Origin: Aporhodopirellula rubra
GTDB taxonomy: Bacteria; Planctomycetota; Planctomycetia; Pirellulales; Pirellulaceae
NCBI RefSeq assembly: GCF_014192335.1
Contig: NZ_JACHXU010000008.1
Location: 124,001 to 188,000, forward strand
Direction of reading: 5' to 3'
DNA: 64,000 nt
The position numbers and the translations under genes are program-made. The notes under the pieces are model-generated. The model saw only the letters and a list, made by a program, of their open reading frames with translations. It made no database searches and had not been told where the DNA came from. The stretch's first letter is position 1, and every line of letters starts with the position of its first letter. Positions 1-10,661 of this stretch are shown here, piece after piece.

Positions 1-9
1 GACAGAGAG

Positions 10-1452
10 ATGCCTCGTGAAAACCGTCAGTGTCGACGGATTTCTAAGAAGCGAATTTGGCTAGCAAATTTGATTGATTCAAACTTGCTCAAGCTGGGAG
101 CCGGTGTGTCGGTGGGATTTGCCTCGTGCGGTCTTATCGGAGCGACGGTGTCTGCCGCAGACGTTCAAGCGTCTGGTGGCGTCGTTCGGAGCAATCCTTA
201 CGTGACACCAACTTCGTCGCCTGAAAGCTTGTTTCCGTCGGCTGAATCTTCCGCGAGAGTCGCCCAAACCTCGGATTTGCAATACTCGGAGCTTCGGCTC
301 AAGAGCATTGGAACCGCCGTCGGTTTGGTACCGATCGGTAATCCGCGTTCGGTTTCGCCGGCGATCGAGATTACTCAGCCGAGTGCGTCAAAGATTCGCG
401 TGAATCCGATGGCGAGCACCTCGTCCGACTTGATTGAACAACCTGTGGTTGCGTTGGACCAAGGCGAGAGCCAAACGTCCAATCACCCTCGAATCTTATC
501 GATTCGTCGCAGTGGAAACGCCCCGGCGGCTGACAAAATCGCTGTCGAAATGCCTGTCGAGTCTGACGGACCACAATGGGGCGTCCCCGCGGTAGCCGAA
601 GCGAACGTGCCGAAGACTCAAGCGGTCAACACGACCCCTCCGGCAATCGCATATCAGAATCCTGACCCCGTCGTGATTCCGCAGCCTTCGATGTCGTCAG
701 CGAATGTGGCTGCGTCCGAGCGGCCTACTGCGAGCGTTCCTGTCGCGGTTGTCGATGAAGCTGACCGTGAGCCGGTGTCGTTTTCATTCAGCGATTTTGC
801 TGAGGTGGCGAACGCCGTAACTGCTGAAAATGCGTCGAAAACCCATGAGGTTGCGGCGAAACCGGCAAAGGTCGTCAAAGCGGTTCGGCGAAACACGGAA
901 CCCGAAACGTTCATCATTCCGCCACCGCCCGCGGGCGATTTCGCCACGGTCGCACAGGCACCGAAGGCCGCCGAGGAGGCGGAATCGTCGATGGATTCCG
1001 AGCCGTTGCCGCTCCTGCCTGCACCGAGTCGGCAGTGGGTTGCGTCGGGTTCATCATCGAACGCATCAAAATACACCCAACGTCATCGGCAGCACGTCGA
1101 AGTGGCTGCACCACCGATGATCTCAACGGCCAGACGGGAACAAACCGGGACGGTTTCAGCCGCCCCGATTGTTCCGGCAAAACTCGCTGGTTTCGCACTG
1201 CCCAAACCGGCAGAGGTGAAAGAACCCACGGAATCGCAGAAGGTCGTCGCTCCCGTAGCGAAAGCTCCGGAATCGGCGTTGATGCGAGAAATTCGTGAAA
1301 CTCATCCGACGGCACGCGTCAGCATGGCGGAGATGAAGAACCAGGTAATCGTTCGGGGCGTTTGTCGCACCCGAGAACAGGCGACCGAGATCGTTCGCTT
1401 GATCCGCAGTCAGTACTTGATTCCTGTGGATGACCAACTGGTTATCCGTTAG
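10..1452 (+). CDS. Secreted proline/alanine-rich protein of unknown function
   Basis: Predicted 480-residue exported protein. A basic N-terminus followed by a hydrophobic stretch (about residues 29-50, ending SAA) looks like a signal peptide with a long n-region. The middle (about 60-420) is low-complexity, rich in Pro, Ala, Val and Ser, and looks disordered. The last 60 residues are ordered and end in a short alpha/beta unit (around HPTARVSMAEMKNQVIV) that resembles a BON or secretin-type N-domain, so it may bind envelope or peptidoglycan; this is only inference. It lies 73 bp upstream of a BBP7-like barrel on the same strand and could be co-transcribed. The reading frame is open to the left edge, so a start outside the window cannot be excluded, although the ATG at 10 gives a sensible leader. 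I do not recognise a named family. Confidence 0.75.
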   Translation: MPRENRQCRRISKKRIWLANLIDSNLLKLGAGVSVGFASCGLIGATVSAADVQASGGVVRSNPYVTPTSSPESLFPSAESSARVAQTSDLQYSELRLKSIGTAVGLVPIGNPRSVSPAIEITQPSASKIRVNPMASTSSDLIEQPVVALDQGESQTSNHPRILSIRRSGNAPAADKIAVEMPVESDGPQWGVPAVAEANVPKTQAVNTTPPAIAYQNPDPVVIPQPSMSSANVAASERPTASVPVAVVDEADREPVSFSFSDFAEVANAVTAENASKTHEVAAKPAKVVKAVRRNTEPETFIIPPPPAGDFATVAQAPKAAEEAESSMDSEPLPLLPAPSRQWVASGSSSNASKYTQRHRQHVEVAAPPMISTARREQTGTVSAAPIVPAKLAGFALPKPAEVKEPTESQKVVAPVAKAPESALMREIRETHPTARVSMAEMKNQVIVRGVCRTREQATEIVRLIRSQYLIPVDDQLVIR

Positions 1453-1525
1453 TCGCAACAACAAAATTCTGTCATTCGCAACGTGTCGGTCTGGTGACCG
1501 CCAAACAATGTCTCGAGGTTCGATC

Positions 1526-2839
1526 ATGAACATTACTTGGATTCCTCGCACCAATCAGTGCCCCAGCGAGGTCGTTTCTCGCTTTCGAGTCGGCTTGGGT
1601 GTCGCTCTGGCAACGCTCGCGTGTTCACTCACCGGGACGGTTGTGGAAGCTCAACAACTCACCAGTCTTCAGCACGAAGGGAAGTCATTCCAAGTTGTGC
1701 CGGCGTCGGAGATGTCGAGCCTCTTATCGGCTCCGATGTCGAATTTCGACAGCGACATCGCTCAGGTGGCATGCATGAGTGGCGGTTCGCAATGTGCCAG
1801 CGGCAGTTGCAACACCGGTCAATGTAGTGGCCAGTGTGGCGGAAACTGCGGCGGCACCGTCTGTGGGAGCTCCTGCGGACTCAGTTGCCCGACCTGTGAC
1901 CCGTATTGCTACGGCCGTGTCGACGCTCTCATGATGCGTCGTGAGGGGCTGTCGCGGTTCACTCGTTCGAGAGAGTTCGCGATGGACGAATACGACTTCG
2001 AACTCGCCCCACGGATCACGATCGGAACCGTGCCTGATTGCGTCAGTGGGACGGAAGTCAGTTTCACGGGCCCGATTAATTGGGAAATGAGCAATTCGGC
2101 GACAGGACTGTCCGGACAGACATTCCTCGCTGAGCAGGTGCCTGCCCAGCTTCTGGGAAGCTCGTTGGCAGATCAACAGATTGGATTTGCATTTCTCTAT
2201 GATCCCGAAGATTTTGATCCCGGCCCGCCCGTAGTCGTCAACGATTTCGCTGATGACCCCGTTGCTTTCCAACGTCAACGCTACGAGTCGACCTACTGGA
2301 GTGTCGAAGCGAGTCAAACTTCGGTCGCATGGGATATCGCCAAACTGTTGTTCGGTGCCCGATACATCAGCTTTGATGAAGAATATCGCTACACCGCATC
2401 GAACGGTGCGGCACCTGCTGACAACGGTTACATCTACTCCGACACGACCAATGATTTGATCGGATTGCAGGTTGGTTTGGACATGTACTCACCGGTCTGC
2501 CGGTTCGGTTCGACTTATCTTCGAGCACGAGCGGGTGGCTTCTGGAACCTTTCCGAAGCGACCGCAATTGTTGACGACCAAGATGAGCGACTCTATGGCG
2601 TCCGTGATGACGACGGAAACTTCGCCTTCATGTTCGAGCTGAGCAACGGGGTTCACTATCAGGTCGGCGAAATGTTGTCGCTCCACGGCGGTACCGAGTT
2701 GTGGTATCTCGCCGAAGTCGCAACGGCCGAAGATCAGATTCCTTCGCTCGTCGGAGCCCGTGCCGGTGGACGTGCAATCGAGACCGGTGACGACGTGCTC
2801 TTCGTCGGTTTCAGTGTCGGTGCGACGCTGAAGTACTAA
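1526..2839 (+). CDS. BBP7-family outer-membrane beta-barrel protein with Cys-rich plug
   Basis: About 437 residues. A signal peptide (about 1-42, ending VEA) is followed by a linker and then an unusual segment at residues 83-128 with 11 cysteines in 46 residues. From the motif YCYGRVDALMM onward the protein has alternating aromatic/polar strands and ends in a hydrophobic strand (SVGATLKY), as in the planctomycete BBP7 (DUF1551) barrel family. The ATG at 1526 is preferred because GAGG lies about 8 bases upstream and it places the signal peptide at the N-terminus; in-frame starts at 1430 and 1508 would add a non-leader extension. It probably sits in the outer membrane as a structural or pore protein. 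The family call rests on recognising the motif by eye. Confidence 0.75.
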   Translation: MNITWIPRTNQCPSEVVSRFRVGLGVALATLACSLTGTVVEAQQLTSLQHEGKSFQVVPASEMSSLLSAPMSNFDSDIAQVACMSGGSQCASGSCNTGQCSGQCGGNCGGTVCGSSCGLSCPTCDPYCYGRVDALMMRREGLSRFTRSREFAMDEYDFELAPRITIGTVPDCVSGTEVSFTGPINWEMSNSATGLSGQTFLAEQVPAQLLGSSLADQQIGFAFLYDPEDFDPGPPVVVNDFADDPVAFQRQRYESTYWSVEASQTSVAWDIAKLLFGARYISFDEEYRYTASNGAAPADNGYIYSDTTNDLIGLQVGLDMYSPVCRFGSTYLRARAGGFWNLSEATAIVDDQDERLYGVRDDDGNFAFMFELSNGVHYQVGEMLSLHGGTELWYLAEVATAEDQIPSLVGARAGGRAIETGDDVLFVGFSVGATLKY

Positions 2840-2854
2840 CCCTCCGGGGTAGGT

Positions 2855-2877
2855 CCTCCGGCCGCGACGGTCGGAGG
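2855..2877. terminator. Possible terminator hairpin between convergent genes
   Basis: CCTCCG at 2855-2860 pairs with CGGAGG at 2872-2877, with an inner CCG/CGG pairing. It lies just after the BBP7 gene and before the end of the convergent ald gene. There is no T-run on either side, so it may only be a processing or end-protecting hairpin. Confidence 0.35.
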
Positions 2878-2935
2878 TGCGGTGCGAATCGCAGGTCGGT
2901 TTGACCGCACAAAAGACGAGGGAATTGGAACGCGG

Positions 2936-4015
2936 CTACGCCGTTTGGAATGCGTCGGCGACGGCTTGATGAACAATCTCACCGCGATGAATGTTCAAGG
3001 CAGAGGCGAGTGTGCCCGACGGAGAGTCATTTCCCTGTGCGGCCAACCGGATCATGTAGGGCAGCGTCGCGTTGCACAACGCAAACGTACTCGTGCGTCC
3101 GACGGCCCCAGGCATGTTTGCGACGCAGTAGTGAACGACCTCGTCGATGATGTAAGTCGGGTCGCTATGGGTAGTCGGTCGGCTCGTTTCGATGCATCCG
3201 CCTTGATCAACCGCCACGTCGATAATCACGCTGCCGGGCTTCATGATTTTCAGGTCTTCGGCGCGGACCAGTTGGGGAGCTTTGGCACCCGGAATCAATA
3301 CCGCTCCGACAACCAAATCGGCACGCTGGATCTCTTCCAGAATGGTATGCCGATCGCTGAATAAGACGTTCACGTTGGCGGGCATGATATCGTCGAGATA
3401 TCGCAGGCGATCGAGGTTCACATCCAAAATCGACACGTTGGCCTGGAACCCCGCCGCGATACGGGCGGCGTTGGCACCAACGATGCCTCCACCGAGAATG
3501 GTAATGTGGGCTGGCGCAACGCCTGGGACTCCGCCTAACAAAATCCCGCGGCCCATCTGTGGTCGTTCCAGATACTTTGCACCCTGTTGGATGCTCATGC
3601 GGCCTGCAACTTCACTCATCGGTGTGAGCAGCGGCAGGCGTCCACCCTCGTCACGAAGTGTTTCGTAGGCGTAGCACGACGCTCCTGAGGCGATCATGGC
3701 CTCGGTGAGAGAGTCGCTGGCGGCGAAGTGGAAGTAGGTGAAAACGATTTGACCAGGTCGAATCAGACCATATTCGCTCGCTTGTGGTTCCTTCACTTTC
3801 ACGATCATGTCGGCATCGGCGAAGACTTCTTCGGCGGTATCAACGATGATCGCGCCCGCCTCGCGGTAGGCGTCATCGGGCATCCCCGATCCGGCACCGG
3901 CACCTGATTGAAAGCAGACCGTGTGGCCTCGGGTGGTCAGTTCTTCCACACCGACGGGCAACATTGCGACACGGTATTCGTCTGATTTAACTTCAGTAGG
4001 TACGCCAATTCGCAT
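2936..4015 (-). CDS. ald: Alanine dehydrogenase
   Basis: NAD-dependent L-alanine dehydrogenase (alanine + NAD+ + H2O to pyruvate + NH4+ + NADH), cytosolic, normally hexameric. The 359-residue length is typical. The N-terminus MRIGVPTEVKSDEYRVAMLP is the family hallmark. Lys75 (in VKVKEP) and His96 (in TYFHFA) fall exactly at the catalytic numbers known for the family. The Rossmann glycine motif ILGGGIVGANAA is near 170-180, followed by the acidic residue at the end of beta-2 (LDVN). The start ATG at 4015 gives the canonical N-terminus. It follows the tlpA-like gene on the same strand but is separated from it by a strong terminator, so it probably has its own promoter. Confidence 0.97.
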   Translation of the reverse strand: MRIGVPTEVKSDEYRVAMLPVGVEELTTRGHTVCFQSGAGAGSGMPDDAYREAGAIIVDTAEEVFADADMIVKVKEPQASEYGLIRPGQIVFTYFHFAASDSLTEAMIASGASCYAYETLRDEGGRLPLLTPMSEVAGRMSIQQGAKYLERPQMGRGILLGGVPGVAPAHITILGGGIVGANAARIAAGFQANVSILDVNLDRLRYLDDIMPANVNVLFSDRHTILEEIQRADLVVGAVLIPGAKAPQLVRAEDLKIMKPGSVIIDVAVDQGGCIETSRPTTHSDPTYIIDEVVHYCVANMPGAVGRTSTFALCNATLPYMIRLAAQGNDSPSGTLASALNIHRGEIVHQAVADAFQTA

Positions 4016-4061
4016 TGTTAATTCTCTTGGGTGCCAGGGCGGTGGGATTCAGTGCGATCGC

Positions 4062-4098
4062 CAAACAAAAAAGGCCCATTCCGGAATCGGAATGGGCC
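4062..4098 (-). terminator. Rho-independent terminator of the TlpA-like gene
   Basis: A perfect 11-bp stem (4073-4083 with 4088-4098, GAAT-type loop), GC-rich. On the minus strand it is followed by TTTTTTGTTTG (complement of 4062-4072). It lies 40 bp downstream of the minus-strand gene ending at 4138 and upstream of ald, so it ends transcription of the former. Read on the plus strand the U-tract is missing. Confidence 0.9.
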
Positions 4099-4137
4099 TA
4101 TAGATATCGATGCAGGTTGTTTGAGGGTCAACTGGGG

Positions 4138-6072
4138 CTATTTGAGCATCTCAGCTAATTCGCTGTCGAGTTCCGCTTCACCCACATTGTGGCGAACGAC
4201 CCGTCCTTTACTGTCGATCAACATCATCGTTGGAAGCGTTTGAACGCCGAACTGTTTGGCCAGCGGACTGCCTTCGAGGCCGCCGTCTTCGTACAGCTGG
4301 ACCCAAGGAACGGAGTTTTCCTTAAGGAATGCGACTGCTTGTTCACGCGAATTGTCGATGTTCACACCGATGAGTTGCAGACCGGCGCGTTGATAGCGTG
4401 CCTGCAGGCTGCGGAGTCGTTTCATGTCTTGTTTGCAAGGCTCGCACCATGTTGCCCAGTAGTGCAAAACGATAGGACGTCCTCGCATTTGGCTCAGGCG
4501 GAAGGGTTTGCCTTGAATCGTGCGTCCTTCCAATTCGACTTCTCGGCCGACCGACTGCAGACGAACCGCAGCACCGGTGGCACGTTCGGCGGCATCGGTG
4601 CCGCGGAAATCGGTGGAAACTTCCTGATAGAACTTCAATGCCGCTTTGTCGTCGCCTTCGAACTCTTTGCTGAGTGCCAATTGCAACTTCGCAGAGGCGG
4701 TTTCGGGTGCCCGAGGATAGCGTTCGGTGAATTCGGTCAGTTCGCCCAACCACCATTCCTGGATTTTCGCAAAGTCCGCGTCAGGGCTTTGGCGGGCGAT
4801 GTATTCCGTACCGATCAGTTGATATTCGGTATACGCACGAAGGGCCTGGCTCTCGGGCGAGTTTGAATTCGACAGCGTCCGAGCGAGTGATTGCAGCCGT
4901 TTCAGACCTTCCGGGTAGGCACCGCTTTGTACGGCGACGCTTACGGTATCGACGAGTTGTCGGGTCCAGGTATCTCGATCTTCGGGTGAGGTCGCCGCGT
5001 CAACAAGGCTCGCGACGATATCTGCGCGTTTCGCGTTGAGAAGAGCGAGTTCCTTGGATTCAGTCGCACGGACCAACCGAGTGTCGATCGCCTCGAGTTG
5101 GCTGACGAGTTGTTGGGTTTTTGCGTCACCGGCACTGGATCCGTTGGCCGTCGGTGCCGTCGAACCACCGGGCGTGAAGAAATTCCCTCCCGATTGAGCG
5201 ATCGGTTCCCCGTTTTCCGCGAGCACGGGCAGGTCCAGCAATTTCCACGTTTCGCCGGTGCGAAGAATCGTGCCAACGAGCAGTTGCCCGGATCGGTCAC
5301 CGGATTCGAACATCGCGACAGCGTTTTCATAGGCCGTGACGTCTTTGTCGAATCCCGGTTCGCCTGCCGGCATCACACCGGGAGAGGTTGCTGCGAATTG
5401 CAGCCATTTCGCGTTCCGGTCGACAACACGTTGTGACTTCGCAAATTCCTTGAATTTGGAGGCCGCGCGAGTCGCTTTTCTGGCCAAACTTGCCTGCATA
5501 TCGCCGGTGATTCCGACACTTTTGATCTCCGAAGGCGTCGCCAAGAGCGTTGCAAATCGGGTTGCGTCTTCGGTTGCCAAAGCTGCGATCAGTTCCATCG
5601 TGACTTCTTCAGCAGAGATGGTTTTCCACTCATCGATCGTGCCGTCTTCGTCGGAATCCAAGCCCCAGCGAGTGCCGCCGGTGGCCATCCAGCGATACTG
5701 ATCGGCTTTTCCGTTGAAGTTGGCATCGACGTCGCGGTAGACCTCAACGCCGTATTGGAAATAGCTCCATAAGTCGACCCTTTTGTCGCCATTGGTATCC
5801 GCGAATCGACGTAACATCGTGCCGTCGGCGGCGAGAACTTCCCATCCCGACCAGTCTTTACGTTCAATATCTCGAACTTCACATCGAGCGATCTGGTCAT
5901 CGGCGACCTCATCGAACTCCACACCGGATTGAACCGGTTTCAGCCCCAACGCCGCGGCGGCCGAGGGTGGAGCGGCGTGCGAGACGGCTCCGCACATGAG
6001 AGTCGCGAGCACCCCGAGTGAGAGGGTGATCGGGTGCAGACATCGAGACTGCGGGGACAGCGAATGGTTCAT
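4138..6072 (-). CDS. Large periplasmic TlpA-type thioredoxin-fold protein
   Basis: 644 residues. A signal peptide covers about 1-34 (hydrophobic core, SHA cleavage site). Residues 92-102, 114-125 and 139-149 hold three loops of the DxNxDxxxDxW type (DTNGDKRVDLW, DANFNGKADQY, DSDEDGTIDEW), which resemble calcium-binding thrombospondin-3/dockerin loops. A long helical middle follows (about 150-500, with repeat-like helices near 440-490). The C-terminal 140 residues form an AhpC/TSA-Redoxin (TlpA) domain with active site WCEPC (Cys543, Cys546) and the cis-proline at TLPT. It is likely a thiol-disulfide reductase or resolver acting outside the cytoplasmic membrane; its partners are unknown. Most TlpA proteins are about 170-200 residues, so most of this protein is extra. 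Start at 6072 fits the leader. Confidence 0.85.
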   Translation of the reverse strand: MNHSLSPQSRCLHPITLSLGVLATLMCGAVSHAAPPSAAAALGLKPVQSGVEFDEVADDQIARCEVRDIERKDWSGWEVLAADGTMLRRFADTNGDKRVDLWSYFQYGVEVYRDVDANFNGKADQYRWMATGGTRWGLDSDEDGTIDEWKTISAEEVTMELIAALATEDATRFATLLATPSEIKSVGITGDMQASLARKATRAASKFKEFAKSQRVVDRNAKWLQFAATSPGVMPAGEPGFDKDVTAYENAVAMFESGDRSGQLLVGTILRTGETWKLLDLPVLAENGEPIAQSGGNFFTPGGSTAPTANGSSAGDAKTQQLVSQLEAIDTRLVRATESKELALLNAKRADIVASLVDAATSPEDRDTWTRQLVDTVSVAVQSGAYPEGLKRLQSLARTLSNSNSPESQALRAYTEYQLIGTEYIARQSPDADFAKIQEWWLGELTEFTERYPRAPETASAKLQLALSKEFEGDDKAALKFYQEVSTDFRGTDAAERATGAAVRLQSVGREVELEGRTIQGKPFRLSQMRGRPIVLHYWATWCEPCKQDMKRLRSLQARYQRAGLQLIGVNIDNSREQAVAFLKENSVPWVQLYEDGGLEGSPLAKQFGVQTLPTMMLIDSKGRVVRHNVGEAELDSELAEMLK

Positions 6073-6409
6073 GGTGACGCTTCAAATCCTTCTGAGGGTA
6101 CCGATTTAACGATGAGGCTTGTCATATTCTTGTCTCTAGGGCGGAATCTCAGCCGAATCGCACCCCGAACGAAACCATCCCAGCGGCATGGATGCCCAGA
6201 GCGGGAGGAGTGGGTGATGATCGAGACGGTATTTCCGCGCCAGATCGAGCTATTTTGCCTGAATTGAGGCTCAGAAGGGAATGTCGATTCAAGTATTCCC
6301 CCCTAGGAACCCGAAAAAACTTGCTCGTGCGAGACTGAAGTGTCGACGCGTACGTGTGGGGTGGCGAAAGTTTTGGCAAATTTCGGACCGAATGAAGGCA
6401 AAAGAGCCT
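6073..6409. other. Gene-free leader upstream of the rRNA unit
   Basis: There is no convincing gene between the start of the TlpA-like gene and the rRNA promoter. The short open frames here have no family resemblance or start signals. In particular, no part of a 16S rRNA is visible. Confidence 0.7.
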
Positions 6410-6437
6410 TTGACAAGCGTCAAAAAGTTCCTAAACT
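6410..6437 (+). promoter_or_regulatory. Sigma70-type promoter of the tRNA-23S-5S unit
   Basis: Perfect -35 TTGACA at 6410-6415, 16-bp spacer, -10-like TAAACT at 6432-6437 (4 of 6). Transcription would begin near 6444, about 25 bases before tRNA-Ile. A consensus -35 at this place supports independent transcription of the unit, without an upstream 16S gene. Confidence 0.7.
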
Positions 6438-6469
6438 TCGTCCCCTCTGGTCGCGAGACCAGAACGCAC

Positions 6470-6543
6470 GGGCGTGTAGCTCAGTTGGTTAGAGCGCGTC
6501 GCTGATAACGACGAGGTCCCAGATTCGAGTTCTGGCACGCCCA
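6470..6543 (+). tRNA. tRNA-Ile (GAT)
   Basis: A 74-nt cloverleaf: acceptor GGGCGTG/CACGCCC, D-arm with AGCTCAGTTGGTTAGAGC, anticodon stem CGTCG/CGACG with loop CTGATAA (anticodon GAT at 6504-6506), T-arm with GTTCGAG-type loop (ATTCGAGT). Discriminator A; CCA is not encoded. This is the classic isoleucine tRNA of bacterial 16S-23S spacers. Confidence 0.97.
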
Positions 6544-6571
6544 TTTTTGAGACAGCTTTTAGTCACTAGCT

Positions 6572-6629
6572 ATTAGCAACGAGCTTTTGTAAGATCCAAA
6601 GCTGGTTGCTAATCGCTAACAACGATTAG
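6572..6629 (+). other. Overlapping hairpins in the tRNA-tRNA spacer
   Basis: 6572-6587 pairs with 6598-6613 (15 of 16 pairs, one G-G mismatch at 6581/6604, 10-nt loop). A second hairpin, CTAATCG 6609-6615 with CGATTAG 6623-6629, uses part of the right arm, so the two are mutually exclusive. A role as a processing signal between the two tRNAs is likely but inferred. Confidence 0.6.
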
Positions 6630-6637
6630 AGGTTCCC

Positions 6638-6710
6638 GGGGGTATAGCTCAGTTGGGAGAGCATCTGCTTTGCAAGCAGAGGGTCGTCGGTTCAAGTCCG
6701 TCTACCTCCA
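6638..6710 (+). tRNA. tRNA-Ala (TGC)
   Basis: A 73-nt cloverleaf: acceptor GGGGGTA/TACCTCC (one G-U pair), D-arm AGCTCAGTTGGGAGAGC, anticodon stem TCTGC/GCAGA with loop TTTGCAA (anticodon TGC at 6671-6673), T-loop TTCAAGT. Discriminator A; CCA is not encoded. It is the standard partner of tRNA-Ile in rRNA spacers. Confidence 0.97.
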
Positions 6711-7497
6711 CTAGAAGAGATTGAAGGAAGCGAGAAGAGTGAGTGAGTTTCGTCTCACTCGGTCAGTTCTCATGAGCAGAGTCAACGGTCTCAATGACAG
6801 TTGCCACGTCCATGAAACAGACCGGGATAAGGGGTCGAAACGGTTGAGAAAAACAATTCAAACTTTGTTTCGAATTGAACTTGACCTCCGGCGACGGATC
6901 GCTATTCTTCTCAACCCGCAGCAAAGAAACGGCCGCGAGCTTCACCGCTCCGGCAGCTTCCCAGTTGTGGTTTTCGAAGCGAAACACTGATGAAAACTTT
7001 TTAAAGAATTCTTCACTGTTCCGGTTGACGCGAAGCTGGCTCATCGCTAACTTCTCCGCTCACTCGAAAACGACCGGCCAAGATCACCTCCTTCATGAGG
7101 CAGATTGATCTTGGCCGGCTGCTTTCGGTAGCGTCTCTTGGCACGATTGCTTCGGCGATCCGGTCAGGAAAATGATTTTTGACAATTTGGTTGTTTGGTA
7201 GTTGGCATCTGAAAAGAGCACCATATGTGGGTGTTGAGCTAGCCTTTTTCCGGGGCTCAGTAAAGCATTCACGCAAGGTAGTTTATTAAGTTCTTCGGAA
7301 GCGTCGCCAATCTTTGTTTCCTGTGTTTTGCACGGGTTATTCAGCATTGGTGATTAATTTCGATTGGATTCTTGAGAGGCCAGGCTCACTTAGAAGAGCT
7401 TGGCCACTATGTGATATCGTTAATAGATTCTATTGAAGTCTATGAGCTGAAGCAAGGTCGATTTAGTTCGCGGTTCGCCGCGGTCAAGATTGATTCG
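6711..7497. other. Long spacer between tRNA-Ala and 23S rRNA
   Basis: About 800 bases without a believable gene. It carries a small hairpin (GAGTGAG 6741-6747 with CTCACTC 6754-6760) and the strong hairpin at 7074-7118 listed separately. Short open frames on both strands have no recognisable products. It is probably transcribed as rRNA precursor and removed. Confidence 0.7.
7074..7118 (+). other. Strong spacer hairpin carrying a 16S 3'-end-like motif
   Basis: A perfect 13-bp stem, CCGGCCAAGATCA at 7074-7086 with its complement at 7106-7118. The loop contains an inner CCTC/GAGG pairing (7087-7090 with 7097-7100). The left arm and loop spell GATCACCTCCTT (7082-7093), identical to the anti-Shine-Dalgarno end of bacterial 16S rRNA. 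A processing role is inferred; the 16S match may be chance. Confidence 0.6.
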
Positions 7498-7514
7498 CTT
7501 GAGTTCGGGATTTC

Positions 7515-7523
<9 letters not shown>
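7498..7523 (+). other. 5' arm of the 23S processing stem
   Basis: These 26 bases pair with 10395-10420 with only two mismatches (24 of 26), bringing together the two ends of the 23S precursor. This is the expected RNase III-type processing stem; the mature ends lie inside it (GGTGGCCAA with TTGGCCACC). Confidence 0.8.
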
Positions 7524-10394
<2,871 letters not shown>

Positions 10395-10403
<9 letters not shown>

Positions 10404-10420
10404 GATATCCCGCACTCAAG
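10395..10420 (+). other. 3' arm of the 23S processing stem
   Basis: Complementary to 7498-7523 (24 of 26 positions). Together they form the long helix that closes the 23S precursor loop. Confidence 0.8.
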
Positions 10421-10512
10421 AAAAGTGCCAATCGATGGCGACCGCAAGAACATCATATGCAGCTACCAAACAACTCGGCCAAGCGGCGGCGAAATATTCG
10501 TCGCTTGGTCTT

Positions 10513-10620
10513 TCTGGCGACTATATCGCAAAGGTTATACCTGTTCCCATCCCGAACACAGAAGTCAAGCTTTGTGAGCCGATGATAGTGCCCACCAGCG
10601 TGAAAGTAGGTATTGCCAGA
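10513..10620 (+). rRNA. 5S ribosomal RNA
   Basis: About 108 nt. The ends pair (TCTGGC with GCCAGA). The conserved core CCCATCCCGAACACAGAAGT (loop B/C) and GATGATAGTG ... GAAAGTAGG are present. It lies about 110 bases after 23S and immediately before a terminator, in the standard 23S-5S order. Confidence 0.95.
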
Positions 10621-10631
10621 TTTTTAAAAAG

Positions 10632-10661
10632 ACCCTCCGGTTTCGATCGGAGGGTTTTTTT
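10632..10661 (+). terminator. Rho-independent terminator of the rRNA unit
   Basis: ACCCTCCG (10632-10639) pairs with CGGAGGGT (10648-10655) and is followed by a run of seven T. It lies 11 bases after 5S. The A-run before the stem could extend the pairing. Confidence 0.93.

Noticed and set aside
2882-3364. 160-codon open frame on the plus strand
   Set aside because: Antisense to alanine dehydrogenase, whose residues Lys75 and His96 confirm the real frame.
6281-6505. 74-codon open frame on the plus strand
   Set aside because: It runs through the rRNA promoter and into tRNA-Ile, so it cannot be a gene.
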